A stretch of DNA of 64,000 bases from Amycolatopsis sp. CA-230715 (GCF_018736145.1 NZ_CP059997.1:1549501-1613500); one strand, 5' to 3'; positions 16,395-25,388 are shown, numbered from the stretch's first letter. Made by a program: numbers and translations. The notes: generated by a model from the sequence alone, not told the origin.

Positions 16395-17405
16395 GTGAAC
16401 GAGCGTCTACGGGCCGCGCGACGACGTACACCGTCACGCCTCCGTGTCGGAGAGATGAGCAGGGACGAACTCGCCTCGCTCGTGGCGCAGTGGATCACCG
16501 AGCACGACCCGAGGCACCGATTCTCGGCCTTCGACGGCAACGCGCTGGGGAAGCTCGAACGCGGCGTCGTGAAGCGGCCGCGCGAAGACGTCCGCATGGC
16601 GCTGTGCGAACTGTTGAACGCCACCGAGACCGAACTCGGGTTCTCACCCGACGAAGAAGACGAGCGCGTCTCCGCCGCTGCCTCGGGACGCCTGCACACA
16701 GACGCCAGAGCACTGGCCGCGATCGCCGACGCACTGGCGCACCTGCGGCAACTCGAAGACTTCACCAGCGCGGCGACCGTCCTGCCCAACGTTCTCACCC
16801 AACGCGCCACGGTCAGAGAACTAGCGCGAAACGCCAAAGGAAACGTACGAAAGACCGCCATTGGTTTACTCAGCGAACTTGAGCAATACCTTGGCTGGCT
16901 GAGCATCCCGATGGGCCGGTGGAACGCCTCACTCGCGCATTTGGACCGTGCGAGCGTTCTCGCCGTGGAAGCCGATGATGCTTTCAGGCTGAGCACAGCA
17001 CTGTCGTTCTCCGCATACCGTCATCTTCGGCGTGCTGACCTCAGCAGCGCGGAAGCGTTGAACGCGGCGGCAGCCCGAGACGAACGTGTTCATCTCGGGC
17101 TGCGAACCTACGTCACCTTTCAGCGCGCGGAAGTTCTCGCACGCGCTGGCAGCAAGAACGAAGCGCTGAAAACCTTGAACAAGGCCGAGAACATGGTGGG
17201 ACGTTTAGCGAACGACGACGAACCGCTCCCGCCGTCGGGATATTGGTACGTTCCCTCGTTCTTCCGAGGGCAACGCGCGTTCGTCCTGCGCGCGCTAGGA
17301 GACGCGAAGGAAGCACGGCGCGTTGCCCAGGAAGCGTTGGACGCGATGCCGCCCGGTTGGAAGACCAGCGAGTGGGCGGTCCGGCGTCGAAAGCTCGCCA
17401 GCTAG
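16395..17405 (+). CDS. XRE-type regulator with TPR-like C-terminal region
   Basis: A 336-residue protein. The N terminus has the helix-turn-helix seen in long actinobacterial XRE regulators (MSRDELASLVAQWI ... FDGNALGKLERGVVKRP), followed by a linker. An all-helical C-terminal half of about 230 residues follows, with TPR-like repeats (for example LDRASVLAVEADDAF, LNKAENMVGRLANDD, AQEALDAMPPGW). Such proteins are usually signal-responsive regulators of secondary metabolism or of small neighbouring genes. GTG 16395 was chosen because the -10 box is immediately upstream. The divergent small-gene pair is the obvious candidate target. Confidence 0.8.
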   Translation: MNERLRAARRRTPSRLRVGEMSRDELASLVAQWITEHDPRHRFSAFDGNALGKLERGVVKRPREDVRMALCELLNATETELGFSPDEEDERVSAAASGRLHTDARALAAIADALAHLRQLEDFTSAATVLPNVLTQRATVRELARNAKGNVRKTAIGLLSELEQYLGWLSIPMGRWNASLAHLDRASVLAVEADDAFRLSTALSFSAYRHLRRADLSSAEALNAAAARDERVHLGLRTYVTFQRAEVLARAGSKNEALKTLNKAENMVGRLANDDEPLPPSGYWYVPSFFRGQRAFVLRALGDAKEARRVAQEALDAMPPGWKTSEWAVRRRKLAS

Positions 17406-17416
17406 CCGACGGTGGG

Positions 17417-17818
17417 TCAGGGTGCGGCCGACGGAAGGTCCATGATGCCGGTGGCTTGCGACCAGGCACAACGCCACGTGCCACCGGCATCGGTGTAGAC
17501 GTCGGTGTGCCAGGCCTCGTGCCGCGGGATGTCCGCGCCGTCGACGGTGAGTTCGATGACGCACCGGTAGCGGAGAACGACGACGTCGGTGCCGACGATG
17601 GCATCCACGTCGCCGATCAACTCCAGTTCCCGGTAGGCGACCCGCCCGGTGGTGAGGAGATCCAGGTATTCGGCCTTCGTCCACACGGTGCCGGTCGGGT
17701 TGCACAACCGGTACTCCTCGGCGTGCAAGCGGTCGTAGGTGCCGCGATCCACGTCGAGGAGACAGCGAATCCGATCCTGCTCAGCCTTGATCACCTGGCT
17801 CGCCACAGCGTCGGTCAT
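17417..17818 (-). CDS. NTF2-like (DUF4440/SnoaL-type) protein
   Basis: A 133-residue protein with the pattern of the NTF2 fold. An N-terminal helix pair (VIKAEQDRIRCLLDVDRGTYDRLHAEEYRLCNPTG-like region) is followed by strands ending RHEAWHTDVYTDAGGTWRCAWSQATGI. Close relatives are small cavity proteins, some of them enzymes such as cyclases or isomerases, most of unknown function. It lies 55 bases downstream of the flavoprotein gene on the same strand and may be co-transcribed; the XRE gene is convergent. Confidence 0.75.
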   Translation of the reverse strand: MTDAVASQVIKAEQDRIRCLLDVDRGTYDRLHAEEYRLCNPTGTVWTKAEYLDLLTTGRVAYRELELIGDVDAIVGTDVVVLRYRCVIELTVDGADIPRHEAWHTDVYTDAGGTWRCAWSQATGIMDLPSAAP

Positions 17819-17873
17819 ACCCGCTCCTAATCCACTCGTCCGGTGAGCATGGCCGTTGGCTACACGCTATCGG

Positions 17874-19097
17874 CTAGCCGATGCTCGACAGGTCGCCCGT
17901 CTTCAGCGCCTCCGAGGTGACCTTGATGTCGTTGTCCACCAAGCGTTGCAGCGCGTCGCCGTCGTCCCAGACGTTCACGTTCATCGCGGCGCGCACCTGG
18001 CCGTCACGCACCCAGAAGGCGATGAACTCGCGGGCGGCCAGGTCGCCGCGGATCACCACCTCGTCGGTGTCGACGTCGGCGAGGCCGCGGTACTCGCAGC
18101 CGAGGTCGTACTGGTCGGAAAAGAAATACGGGGCCTTCAGGTACGGGTCGTGGTCGCCGAGCAGGTTTCCGGCGACGTGCGCGCCCTGGCCCTTCGCGTT
18201 GTCCCAGTGTTCGACCCGCACGCGCCTTCCGTAGCGGGGGTGGAAGTGCGACGCGATGTCGCCGACGGCGTACACGTCCGGTGCGGCGGTGCGGAGGCCC
18301 GCGTCAACGCTGACGCCGCCGTCGTCGGCCATTTCGAGGCCCGCAGCGTGCGCGAGCGAGACCCGCGGGGCCGCGCCGACCGCGACCAGCACCACGTCCG
18401 CCTGGAGTTCGGTGCCGTCGGACAGGCGGACCGCGTCGACGCCGTTGTCGCCCGCGATGAGTTCGGCCACGCCGGTACCGAGGCGCCAGGTGACGCCGTG
18501 CTCGGTGTGCAGGTCCCGGAACACCGCGGACACCTCGTCACCGAGCACCGGCTGCAGCGGCGAGGCGATCTGGTCGACGACCGTGACCTCGGCGCCGTGC
18601 TTGCGGGCGGCGGCCGCGGCCTCGGTGCCGATCCAGCCCGCGCCGACGATCAGCACCTTGCCCGCCGAATCGAAGGCCGACCGCAGCGCCAGCGAATCGT
18701 CGATGGTGCGCAGCGTGCGGACGCCGGGAAGGTCACCGCCCGGCACCGGGATAGCGCGCGGCTGCGAGCCCGTCGCCAGCAGGAGGCGGTCGTAGCGGTG
18801 CTCGCCGCCCTTCGCGTCCAGCACGAGCCTGGCGCCCAGTTCGATCCGCGTCGCCGTGGTGCCGAGGTGGAGATCGATGTTGTTCGAGGCGAAAAAGCCT
18901 TCGTCTTTCACCCAATCGGGCTCATCGGCGTCGCCGAGCAGAACACCTTTCGACAACGGGGGAAGCTCGTACGGCCTATGTTCTTCCGAGCCCAAGAGCA
19001 GCACCTCGCCGTCGAAGCCGCGTTCTCGCAGGCTCGTGGCGGCGGTCGCACCGGCCAATCCGCTCCCGACGATCACCACTCGGTTGGGCCCGCTCAT
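17874..19097 (-). CDS. FAD-dependent ferredoxin/rubredoxin reductase-like oxidoreductase
   Basis: A 407-residue two-dinucleotide-binding flavoprotein. FAD site: VVIVGSGLAGATAATSLRERGF at the N terminus. NAD(P) site: KVLIVGAGWIGTEAAAAARKHG at about 145. Second FAD motif: DVYAVGDIASH. The order and the C-terminal reductase domain are those of putidaredoxin/rhodocoxin reductases, which pass electrons from NAD(P)H to a [2Fe-2S] ferredoxin for P450s or dioxygenases. No ferredoxin or oxygenase gene is nearby. ATG 19097 follows GGGAGGT. Confidence 0.9.
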   Translation of the reverse strand: MSGPNRVVIVGSGLAGATAATSLRERGFDGEVLLLGSEEHRPYELPPLSKGVLLGDADEPDWVKDEGFFASNNIDLHLGTTATRIELGARLVLDAKGGEHRYDRLLLATGSQPRAIPVPGGDLPGVRTLRTIDDSLALRSAFDSAGKVLIVGAGWIGTEAAAAARKHGAEVTVVDQIASPLQPVLGDEVSAVFRDLHTEHGVTWRLGTGVAELIAGDNGVDAVRLSDGTELQADVVLVAVGAAPRVSLAHAAGLEMADDGGVSVDAGLRTAAPDVYAVGDIASHFHPRYGRRVRVEHWDNAKGQGAHVAGNLLGDHDPYLKAPYFFSDQYDLGCEYRGLADVDTDEVVIRGDLAAREFIAFWVRDGQVRAAMNVNVWDDGDALQRLVDNDIKVTSEALKTGDLSSIG

Positions 19098-19265
19098 GGA
19101 AACCTCCCACGTCACGTGAACATTCGCGTGGGGACAGTACCGCTGTCGGTACGCGCCGTCAGCCCGGCGAAACTCGTCGGTAGTTTTCGCGTCACAGCCC
19201 GCTCACCGCCACGTCCCAAGCCCGGAACGCACCAATCTTGGGCCTATCGGGAAGGCGGAGAGAAC

Positions 19266-19466
19266 GTGTCGTCGAGGGATGAGTGGTCGGTCAGCTGCCG
19301 AGATCTGTCCGGGCGGCGCCGGGACCTGACGGTGTTCGTGAGCAGTGACAGGGTGGTCATCGTGGCGCCGCCTGGCGAAGCCGCGGTGCTCGCCCCGCTC
19401 GACGTCGGCAGGCTCCGCGCCGCGCTGCGGGACGCGGTCGTCGCGGTCGCGCAGCACCCCGCATGA
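19266..19466 (+). CDS. Small hypothetical protein (66 aa)
   Basis: GTG 19266 is preceded by a purine-rich GGCGGAGAG. The product starts MSSRDEWSVSCRDLSGRRRDLTV, contains alternating hydrophobic strands (TVFVSSDRVVIVAPPG) and ends in a helix (RLRAALRDAVVAVAQ). The beta-beta-alpha pattern and strong third-position GC suggest a real protein. No family recognised. Confidence 0.5.
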   Translation: MSSRDEWSVSCRDLSGRRRDLTVFVSSDRVVIVAPPGEAAVLAPLDVGRLRAALRDAVVAVAQHPA

Positions 19467-19546
19467 CCCCGCGGGCTCGCATTACTACTCACGAGTAGGT
19501 AGACTCAGCCCGTTCGTTGACCACGTGCCAAAAGGGTGTCGAGCAA

Positions 19547-21532
19547 ATGACGAGCTACTTCGTGACCGGAGCGACCGGCTTCATCGGCAAGCGCCTCACC
19601 GCGCGGCTGCTGGCCAGGCCGGAAACCACCACCGTCTACGCGCTCGTGCGGGAGACCTCGAAGGGCCGCCTCGCCAAGCTCGCCGAGGACTGGCCGGAGC
19701 GCGGACGACTGGTCCCCGTGGTCGGCGATCTCACCGAGCCCTCGCTCGGCGTCGACCCCGCCACCCTCGATCCCATCGATCACGCCGTGCACCTCGCCGC
19801 GGTCTACGACTTCACCGCCGACGACGACGCCAACCACGCCGCGAACGTCGAAGGCACCCGCAACGCCCTCGCGTTCGCCACCGCGGTGAACGCCGGGCTG
19901 TTCCACCACGTCTCGTCCATCGCCGTCGCGGGCACGCACGCCGGGCGGTTCACCGAGTCCGATTTCGACCTCGGCCAGCGGTTCGCCTCGCCGTACCACC
20001 GCACGAAGTTCGAAGCCGAGAAACTGGTGCGGGAGAACGGTTCCGTGCCGTTCCGGGTGTACCGGCCCTCGGCCGTCGTCGGCGACTCCCACACCGGCGA
20101 GATGGACAAGATCGACGGGCCATACTACTTCCTGCCGACCATTTCCCGGCTCGGCGCGCTGCCATCGCGGCTGCCGCTCGCCGGGCCCGATTTCGGTGCC
20201 ACGAACCTGGTCCCGGTGGACTACGTCGTCGACGCGATGAACTACCTCATGCACCGCGACGCGCCCGCGGGCGCGACCTACCACCTCGGATCACCGCGGC
20301 CGCAGTCGCTGACCGAGGTGTACAACGCGTTCGCGCGCGAAGCCGGTGCGCCGAGGATCGGAGCGACCCTGCCCGCGGGCGCGTCGGCGGCGTTCCGGAA
20401 AGCGGGCACTCGCACCGTGAAACTGCTCGCGAGCGCGCTCGACCGCGTACCGGGCGGGCGCGAGGCCGGCGAAACCCTGGTGGCGGAACTCGGTGTGCCA
20501 CCTCAGGTTCTGCCGCACCTGAGCATGGCGGTGGACTTCGACACCGCGCGCACCACGGCCGCGTTGTCCGGCAGCGGCATCACGCTTCCCGGACTGCGCG
20601 AGTACGCGGGCCCGCTGTACCGGTACTGGCGCACCCACCTCGACCCGTACCGCGCGCGCCGCGGCGACAAGGGGAATCCCTTGCGCGGCAAGGTGATCAT
20701 GGTGACGGGAGCGTCCTCGGGCATCGGCGCCGCGAGCGCGGTGCAGATCGCCGAGCGGGGCGCGCGGGTGCTGCTGGTCGCCAGGCGCGCCGACGAACTG
20801 GACCAGGTTCGCCGCGGTATCACCGAAACCGGCGGCGACGCGCACGCCTACCAGTGCGACCTGACCGACAGCGACGCCGTCGACGCGCTCGTCAAGGACG
20901 TGCTCGCCGAACACGGCGCGGTGGACATGCTCGTCAACAACGCGGGCCGGTCGATCCGCCGCTCGCTGCGCTACTCGACCGAGCGCGCGCACGACTTCGA
21001 ACGCACCATGGCGATCAACTACTTCGGCCCGGTCCGGCTGGTGCTCGGCCTGCTGCCGTCCATGGTGGACCGCCGCTTCGGCCACATCGTGAACGTCACC
21101 ACGCAGGGCCTCCAGACCGACACACCCCGGTTCTCGGCGTACCTCGCGTCGAAGGCGGCACTCGAGGAGTTCGGCCTCGCCGCGGGTCGCGAACTGCTTT
21201 CCGACGGGGTCACGTTCAGCTCGGTGCGGATGCCGTTGGTGCGCACCGACATGATCGCGCCGACCGGGATCTACCGGACGCTGCCGTCGAGCAGCCCGGA
21301 AAGCGCGGCGAAGCTCGTGGTGAAGGCGCTCGAAACGCGCAAGGAGATCGTGAACCGGCCGGAGGGCACCGCCATGGAGCTCGCCACCAGGGTCGCGCCG
21401 CGGACCGCGCGGGCGATCGCGCACCTCGTCTACCGCGTGGCGCCCGAATCGGCGCCGGAGGTTCGCGGGCGGGGCAAGGCGCGCGGGCCGTTGAGCGCCG
21501 TCGTCAAGACCGTCGTGCGCGGACTGTCCTGA
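19547..21532 (+). CDS. Two-domain SDR protein, fatty acyl-CoA reductase-like (AcrA1/FAR type)
   Basis: A 661-residue fusion of two Rossmann reductases. The N-terminal extended SDR has GATGFIGKRL and the catalytic YHRTKFEAEK (Tyr-x3-Lys). The C-terminal classical SDR has GASSGIGAASA, NNAGRS and YLASKAALEE. This arrangement is that of mycobacterial Rv3391-like acyl-CoA reductases and marine-bacterial FARs, which reduce long-chain acyl-CoA via aldehyde to alcohol with NADPH, so a role in wax or alcohol formation is likely. ATG 19547 is used rather than the upstream codon at 19517, which has no ribosome site. Confidence 0.85.
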   Translation: MTSYFVTGATGFIGKRLTARLLARPETTTVYALVRETSKGRLAKLAEDWPERGRLVPVVGDLTEPSLGVDPATLDPIDHAVHLAAVYDFTADDDANHAANVEGTRNALAFATAVNAGLFHHVSSIAVAGTHAGRFTESDFDLGQRFASPYHRTKFEAEKLVRENGSVPFRVYRPSAVVGDSHTGEMDKIDGPYYFLPTISRLGALPSRLPLAGPDFGATNLVPVDYVVDAMNYLMHRDAPAGATYHLGSPRPQSLTEVYNAFAREAGAPRIGATLPAGASAAFRKAGTRTVKLLASALDRVPGGREAGETLVAELGVPPQVLPHLSMAVDFDTARTTAALSGSGITLPGLREYAGPLYRYWRTHLDPYRARRGDKGNPLRGKVIMVTGASSGIGAASAVQIAERGARVLLVARRADELDQVRRGITETGGDAHAYQCDLTDSDAVDALVKDVLAEHGAVDMLVNNAGRSIRRSLRYSTERAHDFERTMAINYFGPVRLVLGLLPSMVDRRFGHIVNVTTQGLQTDTPRFSAYLASKAALEEFGLAAGRELLSDGVTFSSVRMPLVRTDMIAPTGIYRTLPSSSPESAAKLVVKALETRKEIVNRPEGTAMELATRVAPRTARAIAHLVYRVAPESAPEVRGRGKARGPLSAVVKTVVRGLS

Positions 21533-21571
21533 CGCAACGGTCCGCGCACGGGCTCCCCCGACCCGGGGTCG

Positions 21572-21590
21572 CTAGGTTAGCCTAACCAAT
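21572..21590 (+). promoter_or_regulatory. Iron box (DmdR/IdeR-type operator)
   Basis: This 19-base site reads CTAGGTTAGCCTAACCAAT and matches the actinobacterial iron-box consensus TTAGGTTAGSCTAACCTAA at 16 of 19 positions. It ends at the base before the GTG start of the ABC ATPase gene, so bound Fe2+-repressor would cover the promoter and start codon. Confidence 0.8.
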
Positions 21591-22415
21591 GTGGAGCAGA
21601 CCGTAGACACGATCACCGAGCCGCGGCAGGACACCGGAACGCGCCTGCACGCGGAGGAACTCACCCTGGCCTACGACGGCAGGACCGTCGCCGAGGACCT
21701 CGGCGTGGTGATCCCCGACCAGTCGTTCACGATCATCGTCGGCCCCAACGCGTGCGGGAAGACCACGCTGCTGCGGGCGCTCGCGCGGATGCTGAAACCC
21801 CGCAAGGGCACGGTCTACCTCGACGGCGACGTGATCGGCTCGCTGCCCGCGAAGCAGGTGGCGCGCAAGCTCGGCCTGCTGCCGCAGAGCTCCATCGCCC
21901 CGGACGGCATCACCGTCGCCGATCTCGTCGGCCGCGGCCGCTACCCGCACCAGCGCCTGCTCCGCCAGTGGTCGCGCGACGACGCCGCGGTGGTCGAGGA
22001 ATCCATGCGCGCCACCGGTGTCGAAGACCTCGCCGAGCGGCTCGTCGACGAACTGTCGGGCGGGCAACGCCAGCGGGTCTGGATGGCGATGGCCCTCGCG
22101 CAGGAAACCGATCTGCTGCTGCTCGACGAGCCGACCACCTACCTCGACATCGCGCACCAGATCGACATCCTCGAACTGTGCGCCGAACTCCACGGGCGCG
22201 GGCGCACGCTGGTCGCGGTGCTGCACGACCTCAACCACGCGGCGCGCTACGCCACGCACATGATCGCCATGCGGGACGGGCGGATCCTGGCGACCGGCAC
22301 CCCGGAAGAGGTCGTCACGGCCGAGCGCGTGCAGGAGATCTTCGAGCTGCCGTGCCAGGTGATGCCGGACCCGGAAACCGGCACCCCGCTCGTCATTCCC
22401 AAGGCCCGCCGCTGA
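21591..22415 (+). CDS. Iron-siderophore ABC transporter ATP-binding protein (FecE/FepC type)
   Basis: A 274-residue ATPase. Walker A GPNACGKTTLLRAL, Q-loop LLPQSS, signature LSGGQRQR, Walker B LLLLDEPTTYLD and H-loop VLHDLNHA are all intact. The DEPTTYLDIAHQ form is typical of the siderophore/haem/B12 importer class. The iron box at its start supports iron uptake. There is no permease or binding-protein gene next to it, so its partners must be encoded elsewhere. GTG 21591 is the first codon after the operator. Confidence 0.9.
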   Translation: MEQTVDTITEPRQDTGTRLHAEELTLAYDGRTVAEDLGVVIPDQSFTIIVGPNACGKTTLLRALARMLKPRKGTVYLDGDVIGSLPAKQVARKLGLLPQSSIAPDGITVADLVGRGRYPHQRLLRQWSRDDAAVVEESMRATGVEDLAERLVDELSGGQRQRVWMAMALAQETDLLLLDEPTTYLDIAHQIDILELCAELHGRGRTLVAVLHDLNHAARYATHMIAMRDGRILATGTPEEVVTAERVQEIFELPCQVMPDPETGTPLVIPKARR

Positions 22416-22437
22416 GCCTCGGCGGTAGGTTCGCGGT

Positions 22438-23094
22438 ATGCCACAGGATCTTTGGACCGCCGTCGACACCTACTTCGCCGACAAGCTGCTCCCACCGGAC
22501 CCGGCGCTCGATGCCGCACTCGAAGCCAGTGCGGCGGCGGACCTTCCGCGGATCGCGGTGACGCCCCACCAGGGCAAGTTCCTCAACCTGCTGGCGAAGA
22601 TCGCCGGTGCGCGGTCGATCCTCGAGATCGGCACGCTCGGCGGGTACAGCACGATCTGGCTCGCGCGGGCGCTCGCGCCGGGCGGGAGCCTCGTGACGTT
22701 GGAGGCCGTTGCGAAGCACGCCGAAGTGGCGCGCGCCAATCTCGCGAAGGCCGGGCTCGCCGAGGTCGTCGACATCCGGGTCGGTCCCGCGCTGGACACC
22801 CTGCCGACGCTGACCGGCCCGTTCGACCTCGTGTTCGTCGACGCCGACAAGCAGAACAACCCGCACTACTTCCAGTGGGCGGTGCGGCTGGCGAAACCGG
22901 GCACCGTGATCGTCGTCGACAACGTGGTCCGCCAGGGCGCGGTGGCCAACGCGACCAGCGAGGACGAGGCCGTCCAAGGGGTTCGCGCACTGCACGACGT
23001 GATCGAGGCCGAGCCGCGCGCGGAGGCCACCGCGCTGCAGACGGTCGGCGCGAAGGGTTACGACGGGTTCACCATCGTGCGCATAGCGAAGTGA
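22438..23094 (+). CDS. Class I SAM O-methyltransferase (COMT-like)
   Basis: A 218-residue cation-dependent methyltransferase of the caffeoyl-CoA/catechol type. SAM motif I ILEIGTLGGYSTIWLARAL, then a metal-binding DLVFVDADKQNN and the DNVVRQG segment typical of the family. It likely methylates a catechol or related hydroxyl. It follows the ABC ATPase by 22 bases and could be in the same iron-controlled transcript, which would fit catechol chemistry, though this is inference. Confidence 0.88.
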   Translation: MPQDLWTAVDTYFADKLLPPDPALDAALEASAAADLPRIAVTPHQGKFLNLLAKIAGARSILEIGTLGGYSTIWLARALAPGGSLVTLEAVAKHAEVARANLAKAGLAEVVDIRVGPALDTLPTLTGPFDLVFVDADKQNNPHYFQWAVRLAKPGTVIVVDNVVRQGAVANATSEDEAVQGVRALHDVIEAEPRAEATALQTVGAKGYDGFTIVRIAK

Positions 23095-23194
23095 TCCACG
23101 TCACCCACGTTTGAGTGACCCCCGTCCTGGGTACAGAAGGTCCCGTAGAAGCTCAAGAAGCGGGCTTCCCGGCTGTGTGCCCAGGAGAAACCAG

Positions 23195-23347
23195 ATGGAT
23201 CCCGACCGTCGCCTGGAAGAGCTGTTCGCCGAGTGGCGTGCGGATGTCGACAGCGTCGCGTTCCCGGCGATCATCACCGAAACCGTCGTGCTCCCGCCCA
23301 TCCCCGCGCAGCGCCGCGGTGACGAAAAACTCCTCGACGTCGGTTAG
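23195..23347 (+). CDS. Small acidic hypothetical protein (50 aa)
   Basis: ATG 23195 follows CAGGAG at a good distance. The product reads MDPDRRLEELFAEWRADVDS followed by a Val/Pro-rich strand region and an acidic end. An N-terminal amphipathic helix is evident. No family recognised; a leader or small regulatory protein is possible. The acyl-CoA dehydrogenase starts 54 bases later. Confidence 0.45.
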   Translation: MDPDRRLEELFAEWRADVDSVAFPAIITETVVLPPIPAQRRGDEKLLDVG

Positions 23348-23401
23348 TCCTTCTCCTCGTTAGGCTCTTCGCAGGACAACCCGACGAGAAGGACGGACGC
23401 G

Positions 23402-24568
23402 ATGAGCCCGAACCCGCACGATTTCCTCGACCTCGACGCCGACCTCAGCAGCGAGGACAGGGACATCCGCGACGCGGTGCGGGACTACGCGGCCGATCAG
23501 CTGCTCCCCCAGGTGGCCGAGTGGTACGAGCACGGTTCGCTGCCCGCGCGCGAGCTGGCCAAGGGCTTCGGCGGGCTCGGCCTGCTGGGCATGCACCTTC
23601 AGGGGTACGGCTGCGCGGGGACTTCGGCCACCGCGTACGGCATCGCGTGCCGCGAGCTGGAAGCCGTGGACTCGGGGCTGCGCAGCTTCGTTTCCGTGCA
23701 GGGCTCGCTGGCCATGTACGCGCTGCACCGCTGGGGTTCGGAGGAGCACAAGCAGGAGTGGCTGCCGAAGCTCGCCGCGGGCGAGGCGCTCGGCTGCTTC
23801 GGCCTCACCGAGCCGGACGCGGGCAGCGACCCCGGCAGCATGCGGACCGCGGCCCGCCGCGACGGCGACGACTGGGTCCTGAACGGCACCAAGATGTGGA
23901 TCACCAACGGCACCGTCGCCGACGTCGCCGTGGTGTGGGCGCAGACCGAAGAGGGCGTGCGCGGGTTCGTCGTGCCGACGGACACGCCGGGGTTCACCGC
24001 GAACGAGGTCAAGCACAAGCTGTCGCTGCGCGCGTCGCTGACCGCGGAGCTGGTGCTCGAAGACGTCCGCCTGCCCTCGGCCGCGGCGTTCCCGGAGGTC
24101 CGCGGTTTGCGGGGACCGTTGAGCTGCCTCAACGAAGCGCGGTACGGGATCCTCTTCGGCGTCGTCGGCGCGGCGCGCTCCTGCTACGAGGCGGCGCTCG
24201 ACTACACGCTGAGCCGCGAGCAGTTCGGCAAGCCGCTCGCCGGGTTCCAGCTCACCCAGCGCAAGCTCGCCGACCTCGTGGTGGAGGTCAACCGCGCCGG
24301 GCTGGTCGCCACCCGGATCGGCGCGCTCAAGGACGCCGGGCGGCTGCACCACAACCACGTCAGCTTCGGCAAGCTCGCGAACGTCCGGTCGGCGCTGGAG
24401 GTCGCGCGCACCGCGCGGGCGATGCTCGGCGCCAACGGGATTTCCCTGGAGTACCCGGTGATGCGGCACATGGCGAACCTCGAAACGGTGCTGACCTACG
24501 AAGGCACCGAGGAGATGCACGCGCTCTCGCTCGGCCAGTCCGTCACCGGGATCGCCGCGTTCCGCTGA
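23402..24568 (+). CDS. Acyl-CoA dehydrogenase, glutaryl-CoA dehydrogenase-like
   Basis: A 388-residue flavoenzyme. The family signatures GLTEPDAGSDPGSMRT and WVLNGTKMWITNG are present. The N-terminal segment CRELEAVDSGLRSFVSVQGSLAM (substrate-binding Arg) and the C-terminal NLETVLTYEGTEEMHALSLGQSVTG are the forms found in glutaryl-CoA dehydrogenases, with the Glu of TYEGT as catalytic base. It would convert glutaryl-CoA to crotonyl-CoA in lysine/tryptophan breakdown, or act on a similar short acyl-CoA. It stands alone, convergent with the transglutaminase gene (1-base gap). Confidence 0.88.
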   Translation: MSPNPHDFLDLDADLSSEDRDIRDAVRDYAADQLLPQVAEWYEHGSLPARELAKGFGGLGLLGMHLQGYGCAGTSATAYGIACRELEAVDSGLRSFVSVQGSLAMYALHRWGSEEHKQEWLPKLAAGEALGCFGLTEPDAGSDPGSMRTAARRDGDDWVLNGTKMWITNGTVADVAVVWAQTEEGVRGFVVPTDTPGFTANEVKHKLSLRASLTAELVLEDVRLPSAAAFPEVRGLRGPLSCLNEARYGILFGVVGAARSCYEAALDYTLSREQFGKPLAGFQLTQRKLADLVVEVNRAGLVATRIGALKDAGRLHHNHVSFGKLANVRSALEVARTARAMLGANGISLEYPVMRHMANLETVLTYEGTEEMHALSLGQSVTGIAAFR

Positions 24569-24569
24569 C

Positions 24570-25388
24570 TCACCGCAGTGCGACGAGCCCGCTTTCCTCC
24601 TCCGGGAGCGCGGGCTCGGCCACGGCGCGGACCGAGGTCGCGGTCAGGTCCAGCTCGGCGCCCAGCGTGGTGAGGAACGCGGTGTCGGCCGCGTCCCGGC
24701 CGGTGGCGATGCGCACCATGCTCGCGCGCGGGGCGAGGTGCGTGGCGTCGAAGACGTACCAGTGCCCGTCGATCGCGGCCTCGAACACCGCGTGGAAGTC
24801 CATTGGGGACAGTCCGGGCGCGTACACGGCGACGAACCGCGCCGGGATGTCGAGCGCGCGGCACAGCGCGACGCACACGTGCGCGTAGTCGCGGCACACC
24901 CCGGCACCGGCGAGCATCGTGTCGATCGCGCCGTCGGACGAGCGGCTCGATCCGATCACATAGGACAGTCGCCGCGCCGCGAACGCCACGATAGCGTCCA
25001 CTTTGGACCGAACATCGGGCAGTTCCCCGAACTCGGCGGTGGCCACCGCGAGGAAGCGGTCGGACTGGCAGTACCGGCTCGGCCTGGTGTAGAGGACGAA
25101 GTCGTGCTCGCTCACCGGCTCGGGTTCCGCCGCGCCGGGCGCGCACTCCGCGCGGTAGCCGATCGTGAGCGCGCCCTCGGCGAGGTCGAGCAGGTGCACC
25201 CTGGTGCCGTGCCGGAACTCGACCACCGGCGGCTCGCCGCCCGTCGCCGCCGGACCGGTGAGGGTCAGCTCCTCGCGCGCGGGCGAGGAAACCGCGACGG
25301 ACAGCGCCACCCTGCCCGGTTTGGTGATCTGCAGGGACAGGTCCGTTTCGAGGCGGCACAGCGGGGACATACCGCCATCTTCGCTCAC
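24570..25388 (-). CDS. Transglutaminase-like cysteine protease-fold protein
   Basis: A 272-residue protein with a beta-sandwich N-terminal half and a transglutaminase core. The catalytic triad is visible: Cys in GAGVCRDYAHVCVALCRAL, His in MDFHAVFEA and Asp in YVFDATHLAPR. Bacterial members are mostly peptidases or amidases. The GTG at 25388 overlaps the transketolase stop by 4 bases (GTGA), suggesting coupling; ATG 25370 is an alternative start. Gene order transketolase N-C-transglutaminase suggests one leftward operon. Confidence 0.87.
   Translation of the reverse strand: MSEDGGMSPLCRLETDLSLQITKPGRVALSVAVSSPAREELTLTGPAATGGEPPVVEFRHGTRVHLLDLAEGALTIGYRAECAPGAAEPEPVSEHDFVLYTRPSRYCQSDRFLAVATAEFGELPDVRSKVDAIVAFAARRLSYVIGSSRSSDGAIDTMLAGAGVCRDYAHVCVALCRALDIPARFVAVYAPGLSPMDFHAVFEAAIDGHWYVFDATHLAPRASMVRIATGRDAADTAFLTTLGAELDLTATSVRAVAEPALPEEESGLVALR

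Noticed and set aside
24496..25359. Second minus-strand ORF over the transglutaminase gene
   Set aside because: Out of frame with the catalytic triad and Arg/Gly-rich; the 24570-25388 frame carries the motifs.
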